Source: Cohnella sp. SGD-V74 (GTDB lineage Bacteria; Bacillota; Bacilli; Paenibacillales; Paenibacillaceae). From it: a DNA stretch of 64,000 nucleotides. The position numbers were made by a program, and so were the translations under genes. Where the stretch lies: contig NZ_PVYW01000018.1 in assembly GCF_003001675.1 (NCBI RefSeq), positions 1 to 64,000 of the forward strand. Direction: 5' to 3'. Position 1 is the first letter of the stretch, and each line of letters starts with the position of its first letter. Positions 1 to 8,773 of this stretch are shown one piece after another. Below the pieces are notes generated by a model. That model was not told the origin of the DNA. It saw only the letters and a list, made by a program, of their open reading frames with translations, and did not search any database.

Positions 1-300
1 TCAGTTGGTGCCAAGCATGCTGAGAAAGCTTACAAGCTTCATCTTCAACAACTGTTGGCTGAATATGATCTAGCTATGGAACAGCTGCAGGTAATTGAGA
101 ATGAAGTGACTGCTGCATTGGCCAAGATCCCGTTTACTAAGCCGTTACTGGAGATAAAGGGCCTGAGTATCCTGTCTGTCGCCGGTATTCTGGGTGAAGC
201 TGGCGACCTTAGCGGCTCTCATGCGTGGAAAACAGGTTTTGACTGCAACTCGGCCAACTTCTCGGCCTGCATTCGGTGCGGCTTGACGTCCCCGCGATAA
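1..300 (+). mobile_element. IS110-family transposase C-terminal remnant
   Basis: The reading frame, open from the window edge, contains the stretch LLEIKGLSILSVAGILGEAG, which resembles the C-terminal Transposase_20 region of IS110-family transposases (helix-hairpin-helix 'iKGlg..tva..l.E.GD'). After GDLSG the frame departs from the family and stops at about 298. No complete transposase, terminal repeat or partner ORF is visible, so this is a truncated, inactive copy cut by the window edge. Family assignment is by motif memory only. Confidence 0.6.
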
Positions 301-589
301 AAAATCTCAGCAAGATGCCAGAAATCCACTATATCCGTCTTCACTTTTCGCAACTTTGTGCTTTTGCACATTTGGATTGCAACGGGTTCACGATGTAGTG
401 ACGATAGCCTTCACGTTCAATGTAAGCAACAAGACCGAGAGTAAGTTCCCAAGTAGGTTATCGTTCTCTCCGATACTGCCATCATAAACTAGCCACAAAA
501 AAAGGCCAACCAGAAATTCTAGCTGACCAATAGGGTATCCTTGAGGTTGTCTAAGCCGCAAGTCACTCATCTATTTGAAAATCTTGTTT

Positions 590-760
590 CGTACAGGACA
601 ATCTTGAATGCATCATGCGCTGAATGGCTAGGAGGCAGTTATCCAAATGTACAAGAGTGGCATGGGCCCCGTGACGTCGCGCGTTTCATCGAAAGCATGT
701 TTGGTAGCCACTACTCTCCGACCACCGTCAGCAACATCAATTTTTACATCAACTTATTCT
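590..760 (+). mobile_element. IS256-family transposase internal fragment
   Basis: Two overlapping frames together read MYKSGMGP then RDVARFIESMFGSHYSPTTV, which matches the 'GMSTREIARFIE..FG..YSPTTVSNIT' segment of IS256-type mutator transposases. The frame changes inside the C-run near 668, so the copy is frameshifted as well as truncated. No inverted repeats were seen. Between 300 and 590 I recognise nothing coding. With the IS110 remnant this marks the left boundary of the functional cluster as a rearrangement zone. Confidence 0.6.
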
Positions 761-781
761 ATTCGTTATGAATATCATATT

Positions 782-1081
782 TTAGTGCATGGAGTTCAAT
801 ACCCATACGCTTCCTGCAACGATCACGATTGCGATAAAAGCAGCGGAAAGCATCTTACCAATTTGCCAAATCCCGTGAGCTCCTTCAGTTATGTGCATGA
901 ACATAAAAAGTTGAATGGCAGCTTGGATAAATGCTAAGACAAACACAAGGATAATAATGGTGTTATATGGCAGCCCTGCACGCATGCCAATCCACACTGC
1001 CATAAAGGTTAAAGCAACTGACAAGAGGAAGCCGACGACCTGCATCCATGGAAATGGATTGCTCTTTCTACTGTCCATCAT
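782..1081 (-). CDS. qoxD: Quinol oxidase subunit IV (QoxD)
   Basis: Small subunit of a haem-copper quinol oxidase, 100 aa with three hydrophobic segments (about residues 13-33, 38-62 and 72-96). The segment IQAAIQLFMFMHITEG is typical of the bacterial oxidase subunit IV family (QoxD/CtaF/CyoD), thought to assist assembly of subunit I rather than catalysis. The start is taken at the ATG overlapping the qoxC stop (ATGA), giving MMDSRKS; the longer open frame would extend into qoxC. It is the last gene of qoxABCD. The QoxD rather than CtaF name rests on the strongly Qox-like subunits upstream. Confidence 0.85.
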   Translation of the reverse strand: MMDSRKSNPFPWMQVVGFLLSVALTFMAVWIGMRAGLPYNTIIILVFVLAFIQAAIQLFMFMHITEGAHGIWQIGKMLSAAFIAIVIVAGSVWVLNSMH

Positions 1082-1692
1082 CCCACCATCCCTAATAAGT
1101 AAACGCCAGTAAAGACAAAGATCCATACAAAGTCTAGAAAGTGCCAATATAAACTTGAAACAAAAACCTTTTTAGCCGTTTCTGGTGTTAGACCTCTTCT
1201 AAGAACTTGAGTTATAATCAATACAATCCAACAGATTCCAAACGTTACATGGAGTCCATGCGTTCCGGTCAGGAGATAAAATGAAGACCAGTAAGCGTTT
1301 GTGCCCAGATTAGCACCTTCGTTCACTAGATGAATAAACTCTTCAATTTCCATATAAAGAAAGGCAAGACCAAATATTAATGTGATAACTAGCCACACAA
1401 TCATTGATTTAACGTTGTTTCTTCTCATCTCATGAATCGCCAATCCAGAAGTAAAACTGCTGATTAGCAATATTAATGTCATTATAATTGTGTTATTTAA
1501 ATCAAAAACGTCAATGGGCAACGGACCACCCGCTGTGCCGTCTTTAAGAGCAAAATACGCTGCAAATAAAGTTGCAAATAAAGCCACTTCCGCGCCGAGA
1601 AAAATCCAAAATCCAAAGATGTTCAATCTGCCCGTTTCAGATTGATATTCCAAGGGCGTGTCAGGGTTATTGGTAGTGTTTATTTGTGCCAT
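1078..1692 (-). CDS. qoxC: Quinol oxidase subunit III (QoxC)
   Basis: Subunit III of the aa3-type quinol oxidase, 204 aa with five predicted membrane segments, the usual size for QoxC. Family marks are the N-terminal LNIFGFWIFLGAEVALFATL and, near residue 140, LLTGTHGLHVTFG. It contributes no redox cofactor; in haem-copper oxidases subunit III stabilises the proton-pumping core. It starts 4 nt after qoxB stops and overlaps qoxD by 4 nt, so translation is probably coupled across the operon. Confidence 0.93.
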   Translation of the reverse strand: MAQINTTNNPDTPLEYQSETGRLNIFGFWIFLGAEVALFATLFAAYFALKDGTAGGPLPIDVFDLNNTIIMTLILLISSFTSGLAIHEMRRNNVKSMIVWLVITLIFGLAFLYMEIEEFIHLVNEGANLGTNAYWSSFYLLTGTHGLHVTFGICWIVLIITQVLRRGLTPETAKKVFVSSLYWHFLDFVWIFVFTGVYLLGMVG

Positions 1693-1696
1693 GAGT

Positions 1697-3658
1697 TCAC
1701 GCCTCCTTATGAAACGGTTGTTCCATTTTTTTTAATTCTTCCACTGTGACATAGTAACCTTCATCTTCTTTGTGAGAACGGATTGAACGAATTAACAAAC
1801 AAGCAATAATACCGATCCCGCCAATTACGGCCAACCACCACAATTCAAACACCAGTCCGAATCCTGCGACAAAGAATAGGGCTGACATAACAAATGGCGT
1901 AGAAGCGTTATTAGGCATATGAATTGGCCGATACGTGATGGTTTTTTTCTTTTTCTCTTCGTTCTCCTGTTTCATCTGCCAAAATGCATCTATTCCCTTA
2001 ATTTCCGGTACATCGGCGAAATTATAATGCGGAGGTATCGCCGTCGTAGTTGCCCATTCCAACGTGCGTCCGTTCCATGCATCTCCCGTTGTTTCTTTTT
2101 TGGCATTGCGGATACTATAATGAATGTTGTACACCAATATCAGAAAACCAATTCCCATACCAATGGCTCCGATGGTGGAAACAACATTAAGAGCGGTCCA
2201 TCCGTCTTCCGGGACGTAAGTATAGACACGTCTAGGCATGCCTGCAAACCCCAATAAAAACTGCGGCAAGAAACAAACATTAAATCCGATAGCAAAGAAC
2301 CAGAACGACAATTTTCCAAGCCGTTCGTCCAGTTTATGACCGAACATTTTTGGATACCAGTAAACAAATCCTGCAAAACAAGCAAATACAACTCCGGCGA
2401 TTAAAGTATAGTGAAAGTGAGCAACAAGGAAGTAATTATTATGATATTGAAAATCTGCCGCTGCCATACCCAGCATAACACCGGTCACGCCTCCAATAAC
2501 AAACGTCGGAATAAATCCAAGCGCCCACAACATTGCTGTTGTAAATTGTATTCGGCTTTTGTATAACGTCCCTAGCCAATTAAATATTTTTATGCCGGTT
2601 GGAATTGCAATGGCCATCGTGGTTATCGAGAAAACATTGTTTATTGCAGCACTGCCTCCCATCGTGAAGAAATGGTGTACCCAAACAAGAAAACTTAAGA
2701 ATGAAATCACAACTAGAGAAATAATCATAGATTTATAGCCAAACAATGTTTTTTTAGCAAACGTTGCAATAACTTCTGAAAAAATACCGAACGCGGGCAA
2801 TACAACAATATATACTTCTGGATGTCCCCACAACCAGAACAAGTTTGACCAGAGCATTGGATTTCCGCCATCGGTTAAAGTAAAGAAATGCGTACCGAAT
2901 AATCTGTCAAATGTCATTAATGCCAAAGTAACGGTTAATATCGGAAATGCAAACACGATAATAAACGATGTGATCAATGTAGTCCATGAGAACATTGGCA
3001 TGCGTAATAATTTCATACCAGGCGCGCGCATTTTAATAATCGTTACAATAAAATTAATCCCTGTTAGAAGTGTCCCGATTCCCGAAACTTGTAATCCTAG
3101 CAGATAATAATTTATTCCCGGTCCCGGACTTCCTTCAATGGCCAACGGAGCATAATTTGTCCATCCTGCATCAGGAGACCCGCCAAATACGAATGATACG
3201 TTAAAAAGAATCGCCCCAAAGAAGAATGACCAGAAACTTAGATTATTCAAATAAGGATACGCTACATCCCTGGCTCCTATTTGAAGAGGAACTACGAAGT
3301 TCATCAGTCCGAGTAGAAACGGCATTGCCATAAATAAAATCATGATTGTCCCGTGCGTCGTAAAAATTTCATTGTAATGCTGCGGCGACAAGAAGTCGTT
3401 ATTGGGAACCGTTAATTGCGCTCGCATTAATAGCGCATCCACACCGCCACGGAAGAGCATCAATAGTGCCGAAATGATATACATAATTCCAATTTTTTTA
3501 TGGTCTACAGTGGTTACCCACTCCGTCCAAAGCCATTTCCACTTTTTGAAATAAGTAAGCACAAACACGATTGCAATTAATGTTAATAGAATGGAAACAT
3601 TCGCTCCAACAATCAATGGATCATTTAAGATTAAATTTTCCTTTATAAAATCAATCAT
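1697..3658 (-). CDS. qoxB: Menaquinol oxidase aa3 subunit I (QoxB)
   Basis: Catalytic subunit of a cytochrome aa3-600-type menaquinol oxidase that reduces O2 and pumps protons. It has 653 aa, as expected for QoxB, with an extra N-terminal and C-terminal membrane region compared with cytochrome c oxidase subunit I. The residues expected for the haem a/a3-CuB centre are visible: THGTIMI, WGHPEVY (CuB His and cross-linked Tyr), VHHFFTMG (paired CuB His) and HFHYTL (haem ligands). The N-terminal KKWKWLWTEWVTTVDHKKIG and the SPGPG..YYLLGLQ segment are characteristic of QoxB. The enzyme needs copper for CuB, which may be why it sits in a copper-centred island. Confidence 0.96.
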   Translation of the reverse strand: MIDFIKENLILNDPLIVGANVSILLTLIAIVFVLTYFKKWKWLWTEWVTTVDHKKIGIMYIISALLMLFRGGVDALLMRAQLTVPNNDFLSPQHYNEIFTTHGTIMILFMAMPFLLGLMNFVVPLQIGARDVAYPYLNNLSFWSFFFGAILFNVSFVFGGSPDAGWTNYAPLAIEGSPGPGINYYLLGLQVSGIGTLLTGINFIVTIIKMRAPGMKLLRMPMFSWTTLITSFIIVFAFPILTVTLALMTFDRLFGTHFFTLTDGGNPMLWSNLFWLWGHPEVYIVVLPAFGIFSEVIATFAKKTLFGYKSMIISLVVISFLSFLVWVHHFFTMGGSAAINNVFSITTMAIAIPTGIKIFNWLGTLYKSRIQFTTAMLWALGFIPTFVIGGVTGVMLGMAAADFQYHNNYFLVAHFHYTLIAGVVFACFAGFVYWYPKMFGHKLDERLGKLSFWFFAIGFNVCFLPQFLLGFAGMPRRVYTYVPEDGWTALNVVSTIGAIGMGIGFLILVYNIHYSIRNAKKETTGDAWNGRTLEWATTTAIPPHYNFADVPEIKGIDAFWQMKQENEEKKKKTITYRPIHMPNNASTPFVMSALFFVAGFGLVFELWWLAVIGGIGIIACLLIRSIRSHKEDEGYYVTVEELKKMEQPFHKEA

Positions 3659-3675
3659 CTTGAGCCCCTCCCTTC

Positions 3676-4635
3676 TTAATGGTGAGACGAAATCGTCGCT
3701 TCATTTTCGTCTTCTTCACTGCTATCAGCTTTTACTCTTATCCCTTTTACTTCAACCCCGTATTTCTCGCGAATGTTCAATGCGTATTCGGAGTTTTTAC
3801 TATGATCTATAAATTCCAAATGTGTGGAAGAAAAGGTCATTTCCCCGACTGTTTCGGGTAACATCAACTTTTCATAGGTTCCTACATCTAGCTCGGGGGC
3901 GTTTTTTTTCGTTTTTTTCAACCAATCTTGGTAATCCTCTTCTGCTAATGCTACAAATCTAAATATTTGGTTCGTCATGCCTACTCCAGTGAAATTAGAA
4001 TTTCTGCCTTTATATACCCCTGGATCATCTGCCTGCAGATATAATTCATTTACCATTCCCGGCATCCCGTAAATTTGGCCGCCTAGTTGCGGAATCCAGA
4101 ATGAAGCCATAGAATCAGCAGCAGTAACTTTGAAGAGAATGGGATAATCTTCAGGAACGTTTACGTAGTTTACGGTTTCGATGTTGTTGTCCGGATAACT
4201 GAATATCCATTTCCAGTCAACGGCTGTGGCATGAATCACAATCGGCTCTTTATCGGCTGTTGATTTTGGCGGTTTCTTCAGTTCATAGAGCGCTTTAGCA
4301 TTGGGAATAGATAGTGCGGTTACGATAATAATCGGAATCAGCGTCCAGATAATTTCCAACTTTGTGCTTCCGTGCATATCCGGTTTATATTCGTTCTTGT
4401 CAAAGTTTTTGCGATCGCGGTATTTAGTCACTATGAATGTAAACAGAGCATAAACAACGATAAGAATAGCGAGCATGAAGTAGATGGAATAAATAATTAG
4501 ATCTTTTTGGATTGCACCGACCGGACCTTTTGGATCCAAAATAATTAGGTCGCTTCGAATGGCTAATGCAGTTAGTACAATTAATGAAAATAAACTTGTT
4601 AAACCAATCACCCATGACTGAACATTTTTGAACAT
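3676..4635 (-). CDS. qoxA: Quinol oxidase subunit II (QoxA)
   Basis: Subunit II of the quinol oxidase, 319 aa: an N-terminal membrane segment (about 10-27), a second (about 48-70), then an extracytoplasmic cupredoxin domain. SFWIPQLGGQIYGMPGM followed by LYLQADDPG resembles QoxA. The CuA ligand set of cytochrome c oxidase (Cys pair plus His) is absent, which is the diagnostic difference for a quinol oxidase. The protein has no cysteine, so unlike the usual lipobox-bearing QoxA it should not be a lipoprotein. First gene of the operon; a palindromic operator lies 69 bp upstream. The C-terminus is acidic and ends in HH. Confidence 0.93.
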   Translation of the reverse strand: MFKNVQSWVIGLTSLFSLIVLTALAIRSDLIILDPKGPVGAIQKDLIIYSIYFMLAILIVVYALFTFIVTKYRDRKNFDKNEYKPDMHGSTKLEIIWTLIPIIIVTALSIPNAKALYELKKPPKSTADKEPIVIHATAVDWKWIFSYPDNNIETVNYVNVPEDYPILFKVTAADSMASFWIPQLGGQIYGMPGMVNELYLQADDPGVYKGRNSNFTGVGMTNQIFRFVALAEEDYQDWLKKTKKNAPELDVGTYEKLMLPETVGEMTFSSTHLEFIDHSKNSEYALNIREKYGVEVKGIRVKADSSEEDENEATISSHH

Positions 4636-4703
4636 ATACGTTCAGTTCACCTTCCCTTCTATCGGTCTGATCTGCAGCTCAAAGCCTATGCTACAACATT
4701 TAA

Positions 4704-4718
4704 ACTATTATTTGTAGT
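4704..4718. promoter_or_regulatory. BlaI-type operator, qoxA promoter
   Basis: Dyad ACTAT-TATTT-GTAGT, an exact match to the window-wide pattern ACTAY-N5-RTAGT. It lies between the 3' end of the response regulator gene and qoxA, so it most likely controls qoxABCD. Binding by the BlaI encoded at 10.8-11.3 kb is inferred, not shown. Confidence 0.75.
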
Positions 4719-4755
4719 ATAAAAGAGCACATGTCATCAGATCTTCAATCTCTGT

Positions 4756-5484
4756 TCACGAGTTAATCACAATCCGTCCAGTTACCTCAAGTTTATAACC
4801 GATTCCTCGAACGGTTGTAATGATATCAGCACTTCGTTCATTTACGGATTTTATTTTCTTTCGCAAACGCTTGATATGTGTATCCACTGTGCGCCAATCA
4901 CCGAAGTAATCAAAGTTCCAAACATCCTTAAGAAGAGTCTCTCTAGAGAATGCTTTATCCGGCGAACTGGCTAAATAATGTAAAAGGTCGTACTCTTTTG
5001 GCGTAAGACTGACCCCCACCCCACAAACGGTAATAGTACGATTACTATGATTGATCACTAAGTCATTTAGAATAATTTTATTATTTACATTATTGCTCAA
5101 TAAGATCGCCCCAGAAGTTCGCCTCAAAATTGCTCTGATGCGGAACACTACTTCACGTGGGCTGAATGGCTTGGTAATATAATCGTCAGCCCCAACATCA
5201 AATCCATGAATCCGATTCATCTCATCAGTATTACCTGTCACTATTATGATGGGGGTCGTTTTTTTTCGACGTAGACGAGAGCAAACATCAATTCCTCCTT
5301 GCCCGGGTAACATCAGGTCAAGGGTAATCAGATCAAAATGATAGTTCGCTGTTTTTCGAAGTGCTGTCTCACCGTCTTCTGCTTCATCTACTGTATAACC
5401 TTCATTTGTCAAATACAGTCGCAGAAGCCGACGGATATGTTCATCGTCGTCAACGATCAATATTCGTTTAGTTTGCTCATTCAT
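4756..5484 (-). CDS. OmpR-family response regulator, ResD/PhoP-like, orphan
   Basis: Cytoplasmic transcription factor of 242 aa. The receiver domain (about 8-122) has the acidic pair DDD near residue 11-13, the phosphoacceptor Asp in LITLDLMLPGQGG, and the conserved Lys in YITKPF. A winged-helix Trans_reg_C domain follows (about 140-235) with LTPKEYDLLHYLA, WNFDYFGDWRTVDTHIKRLR and VRGIGYKL; the FGDWRTVDTH recognition region is like ResD. No histidine kinase is adjacent, so its partner lies elsewhere. An exact operator sits 81 bp upstream. Two degraded copies of the same gene occur at 22.7 kb and 33.5 kb. A role in respiratory control is plausible from the neighbouring qox operon but is inference. 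Confidence 0.9.
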   Translation of the reverse strand: MNEQTKRILIVDDDEHIRRLLRLYLTNEGYTVDEAEDGETALRKTANYHFDLITLDLMLPGQGGIDVCSRLRRKKTTPIIIVTGNTDEMNRIHGFDVGADDYITKPFSPREVVFRIRAILRRTSGAILLSNNVNNKIILNDLVINHSNRTITVCGVGVSLTPKEYDLLHYLASSPDKAFSRETLLKDVWNFDYFGDWRTVDTHIKRLRKKIKSVNERSADIITTVRGIGYKLEVTGRIVINS

Positions 5485-5564
5485 AATAAAAATTCTCCAT
5501 CCCTAGGAGTGACATAAAAATTAGTTAGAAACAATGCCTTAAAACAATACTACACCCATATAAA

Positions 5565-5579
5565 ACTATAATGCATAGT
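5565..5579. promoter_or_regulatory. BlaI-type operator between regulator and mntH
   Basis: Dyad ACTAT-AATGC-ATAGT, exact to the pattern. It is divergent: 81 bp before the regulator gene on the minus strand and about 180 bp before mntH on the plus strand. Distance favours control of the regulator. Confidence 0.72.
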
Positions 5580-5760
5580 ATTATTTGACGTTATCATGAC
5601 ATCGCTTCGAATTGCCGAGGATTCCACTAAAAATCAATAACTTTTTGTTGCTATTTCATTGAATTGAGCATATATTTTTACCCAAGGAAACATTTTGACC
5701 TTCGGCAAAATTTATTTGATTCGATCAACATCGTGCTAAATGCGAATGGGGATGTACAAG

Positions 5761-7020
5761 ATGAATGATCTAGCTAATAATCAAGTGCTATCGTCAACAA
5801 GACGCGTTAAGAGTATTAGAAGTCTATTGCCGTTCCTAGGCCCTGCCTTTATTGCAGGCGTAGCCTACATTGACCCGGGGAATTTTGCCACTAACATTGC
5901 TTCAGGTTCCCAATATGGCTATATGCTTCTTTGGGTGGTGCTTGTGTCAAACTTAATGGCCATACTTATTCAAATTTTGTCGGCAAAGCTTGGAATAGCG
6001 ACAGGCAAGAATCTGCCAGAAGTAGCTCGTGAGAACTTGCCCAAATCAGTTTCGTTCGGTCTTTGGATTCAAGGGGAGCTTGTAGTCATGGCCACTGATC
6101 TTGCTGAATTTATCGGTGCAGCCTTAGGTTTGTATTTATTGTTTGGCATTCCTTTGTTACCTGCTGCTCTTATTGCTGCAGTGGGCTCCTACGCCATACT
6201 AGAGCTGCAGCGCAGAGGATTTCGCCCTATAGAAGCCGTAATTGCCGGAATGGTTTTTATTGTGGTTATCGCGTTTGTGATTCAGGTGATCTTTGCGCAA
6301 CCGAACTATTCCGAGGTGCTTCAAGGATTTTTTACGCCACAGTTCAAAGGTGTAGATAGTGTAATGATGGCAGCGGGGATATTAGGGGCAACCGTAATGC
6401 CACATGCCATATATCTTCATTCCGCATTAACTCAAAAAAGGATTATTGGGAGAAACGATGTGGAACGAAAAAGGATATTTCGTTTCGAGTTTATTGATAT
6501 CTTGATTGCTATGTCAATTGCAGGGGTTGTAAATGCATGTATGCTCATCGTCGCGGCAGCTCTCTTTCATAAAAACGGACTAAATGTTCAGGACTTGGAT
6601 GTTGCATTCCAACAGTTTGGCGAAGTTGTCGGGACATTCTCTGCGATACTGTTCGGTATTGGTCTATTGTCGTCGGGCCTGGCCAGCTCAGCCGTTGGGA
6701 CCATGTCAGGTGATATTATTATGCAAGGGTTTATAAGGCGTCGAATCTCTCTCTACCTTAGACGGGCTATTACTGTGCTGCCGCCAATTTTGATTATTGC
6801 AATCGGGGTCAATCCGACTACTGCTCTGGTGATCAGCCAAATCATTCTGTCGTTCGGCATCCCCTTTGCCCTAATCCCCCTAATAGTATTTACTAGCAAT
6901 AAACAGATTATGGGCAATCTTGCTAATCGTCGGATCACAAACATTCTGGCCATTGCAATCGCAATGATCATCATTTTGTTAAATGTCATCCTCGTGATCC
7001 AAACATTCAGCAACATATAG
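5761..7020 (+). CDS. mntH: NRAMP divalent metal transporter (MntH)
   Basis: Proton-coupled Mn2+/Fe2+ importer of the NRAMP family, about 419 aa with eleven predicted membrane helices. The first helix carries the metal-binding motif YIDPGNFATNIASG (DPGN), and helix 6 has MPHAIYLHSAL (the MPH motif), both required for Mn2+/Fe2+ coordination in this family. The ATG at 5761 (MNDLANN) is chosen because a purine-rich GGGGAT lies about 9 nt upstream; an in-frame ATG at 5740 would add seven residues. It is monocistronic, followed by a strong hairpin terminator. Manganese import beside copper-stress genes would fit replacement of lost metal, but no MntR box was identified. Confidence 0.93.
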   Translation: MNDLANNQVLSSTRRVKSIRSLLPFLGPAFIAGVAYIDPGNFATNIASGSQYGYMLLWVVLVSNLMAILIQILSAKLGIATGKNLPEVARENLPKSVSFGLWIQGELVVMATDLAEFIGAALGLYLLFGIPLLPAALIAAVGSYAILELQRRGFRPIEAVIAGMVFIVVIAFVIQVIFAQPNYSEVLQGFFTPQFKGVDSVMMAAGILGATVMPHAIYLHSALTQKRIIGRNDVERKRIFRFEFIDILIAMSIAGVVNACMLIVAAALFHKNGLNVQDLDVAFQQFGEVVGTFSAILFGIGLLSSGLASSAVGTMSGDIIMQGFIRRRISLYLRRAITVLPPILIIAIGVNPTTALVISQIILSFGIPFALIPLIVFTSNKQIMGNLANRRITNILAIAIAMIIILLNVILVIQTFSNI

Positions 7021-7026
7021 AATAAC

Positions 7027-7061
7027 AAAAACAAGACGCTCAAACTTTGCGTCTTGTTTTT
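7027..7061. terminator. Bidirectional terminator, mntH / minus-strand operon
   Basis: Inverted repeat AAAAACAAGACGC...GCGTCTTGTTTTT with a 9-nt loop, A-rich on the left and T-rich on the right. It can end mntH (plus) and the convergent small membrane protein transcript (minus). Confidence 0.85.
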
Positions 7062-7092
7062 GTTCCTTTGGGCTAACTTGTCGAGAGCTTCA

Positions 7093-7224
7093 TTACTTTC
7101 TTTTACGGACGAGAAATTTACCGATTAGTACGATAAGAAACAAAAGGGCTATACCTGTTATGAAATAGAAAATAGCTGGGGCTTCAACACCGTTGTTCGC
7201 TCGAAGGGGAATCGAATTACTCAT
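7093..7224 (-). CDS. Small single-pass membrane protein, 43 aa
   Basis: Short frame beginning MSNSIPLRANN and ending KFLVRKRK, preceded by AAGGAG 11 nt before the ATG. Residues about 17-36 form one hydrophobic helix (PAIFYFITGIALLFLIVLIG), followed by a basic tail, so the C-terminus should face the cytoplasm. It lies 27 nt after the M23 peptidase gene on the same strand and before the shared terminator, so it is probably the last gene of that transcript. No family recognised. Several similar tiny membrane proteins accompany operator-controlled genes in this window. Confidence 0.6.
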   Translation of the reverse strand: MSNSIPLRANNGVEAPAIFYFITGIALLFLIVLIGKFLVRKRK

Positions 7225-7250
7225 ACTAGTCCTAACTCCTTAAGATCTCA

Positions 7251-8657
7251 TTAATCCAAGAACTTCATAGGATTTTGTTGTTTATTGTTTTTCTCGACTT
7301 CAAAATGCAAGTGAACGCCTGTCGATCTTCCTGTGTTTCCCATAATACCGATAACATCCCCTTTTTCTATTAGGTCGCCTCGTTTTACATTGATTTTGCT
7401 CAAATGCGCATACAAAGTCTGGTAACCATTCTGATGATCGATGATGATATGATTCCCATAACCTGAATTCTTAGCAGCATAAATGACCTTACCACTGTCA
7501 GCCGCAAATATATTTCGATTAGTTGAAACCGTGTCAATCCCCTCGTGCTGTCTGCCCCATCTCTTGCCATATTCACTTGTTATCTGTGGTTTAACAATTG
7601 GCCACCCAAACGATCCTGTGCCAATGCCTGGAATTACCTTGGAACCTTGTACGATTTGTTTCTCAATTGGTTTAATTATAACCTCTGCACCCACTAATAC
7701 TTCATCAACCAGTTCTCCGTTTACTTTTATGGTATTTATGGTTATTTTTTTTAATCCCGGCTTGCCAGGATTAATCACTTTACTTGTTCCTCTACGCATA
7801 CTTTCATCGTAGGTTACTTGCACTCCATTTGGAATAGAGACTGTTTCATTTGAAATTTCCTCGGTTCTTACGGATAGCAGCGCACGATTTACAGTTAAAT
7901 CGAGTTCATCGCCGATACCAATGAAATCATTTTTAATCCAAGGATTATTGGCCAAAATATCCTTTTGAGATATATTAAATTTCTGTGCCAAGCATGAGAT
8001 ACAGTCCCCTGCCTTTACTTGATATATAATGTTTTTTTCGTTACTTCCCCTTAGTACTCGTAGGAGTTGATTCTCTGTTAACAATTCCGAAGGATCGACG
8101 GTAACTTTTTCGAAGGCAATCGATTCAACAATTTTTATGGATTTGAGTTCTGTTTTACTTTCTTGTTTGTTTTTATAAGATAATGTCATTACTTCCTGTT
8201 TTAGATTCTTTGGATCGTACATAGACTCGATTGTTGTAAGTGCTTTTTGAGCAATTTGCTTGTTTTTAACAGTACCTACTACTTTTCCTTCTACGAGTAA
8301 TTTATATCCTGAGGCCTCTATGGAAAATAGCTCTGCTATTTCTTTTAATACTTTATCGTCATTGATTTTACCCATAAATTTTCGTTGTGGGGTAATTTCA
8401 ATCTTACTTGAACTGTACTGAACATCGGGGAATTGCATTTCAAATTCAAGCTTTTCTGCGTCGACCCAATTTTTAACAATATCAGGCGTGCTGGTAGAAC
8501 CAAGGTATTCGTCATTTATTGAAATATTAAAGATTTCTTTTGTTTGAATGCTTACCCACAGTCCAAGACCAATAGTTATGACTATTATAAAGAACACCAC
8601 AGCTAACCAAACTTTATTAATAAATCGAAAGGATCCAATCGGTATCGTCTTGCGCAT
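7251..8657 (-). CDS. Membrane-anchored LysM-G5-M23 peptidoglycan endopeptidase
   Basis: Secreted, membrane-tethered zinc metallopeptidase of about 468 aa. After an N-terminal anchor (about 17-39) come a long extracytoplasmic linker, a LysM module (YQVKAGDCISCLAQKFNIS, about 212-255), a G5-type domain (about 255-335) and a C-terminal M23 domain (about 345-465). M23 zinc and catalytic residues are visible in GRQHEGIDT, TLYAHLSKI and GVHLHFEVE. The LysM carries a CxxC (CISC), unusual for LysM and possibly redox-active. The ATG at 8657 is chosen because GGAGG lies about 6 nt before it; the longer frame starts inside the ribosome site. The operator is 37 bp upstream. Confidence 0.88.
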   Translation of the reverse strand: MRKTIPIGSFRFINKVWLAVVFFIIVITIGLGLWVSIQTKEIFNISINDEYLGSTSTPDIVKNWVDAEKLEFEMQFPDVQYSSSKIEITPQRKFMGKINDDKVLKEIAELFSIEASGYKLLVEGKVVGTVKNKQIAQKALTTIESMYDPKNLKQEVMTLSYKNKQESKTELKSIKIVESIAFEKVTVDPSELLTENQLLRVLRGSNEKNIIYQVKAGDCISCLAQKFNISQKDILANNPWIKNDFIGIGDELDLTVNRALLSVRTEEISNETVSIPNGVQVTYDESMRRGTSKVINPGKPGLKKITINTIKVNGELVDEVLVGAEVIIKPIEKQIVQGSKVIPGIGTGSFGWPIVKPQITSEYGKRWGRQHEGIDTVSTNRNIFAADSGKVIYAAKNSGYGNHIIIDHQNGYQTLYAHLSKINVKRGDLIEKGDVIGIMGNTGRSTGVHLHFEVEKNNKQQNPMKFLD

Positions 8658-8693
8658 CTGAACCTCCTGCATCAAGATTGAATCGTTATTAAA

Positions 8694-8708
8694 ACTATGA
8701 ATAGTAGT
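8694..8708. promoter_or_regulatory. BlaI-type operator, M23 peptidase promoter
   Basis: AAACTAT-GAATA-GTAGTTT, an exact core match with the dyad extended by AA/TT on both sides. It lies between the NlpC/P60 gene and the M23 gene start. Confidence 0.78.
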
Positions 8709-8773
8709 TTATTTTCAATCAACTATTGATAAAATCAGTTGAATTTCAATTCGTACTCAGCGTATTCCCAAGC

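Noticed and set aside
395..399. GTAGT half-site near the IS remnants
   Set aside because: No matching left half at N5 spacing and no gene start nearby.
1697..4635. Cytochrome c oxidase (ctaCD) instead of quinol oxidase
   Set aside because: Subunit II lacks the CuA ligands and has no cytochrome c domain, and subunit I matches QoxB in its N-terminal region.
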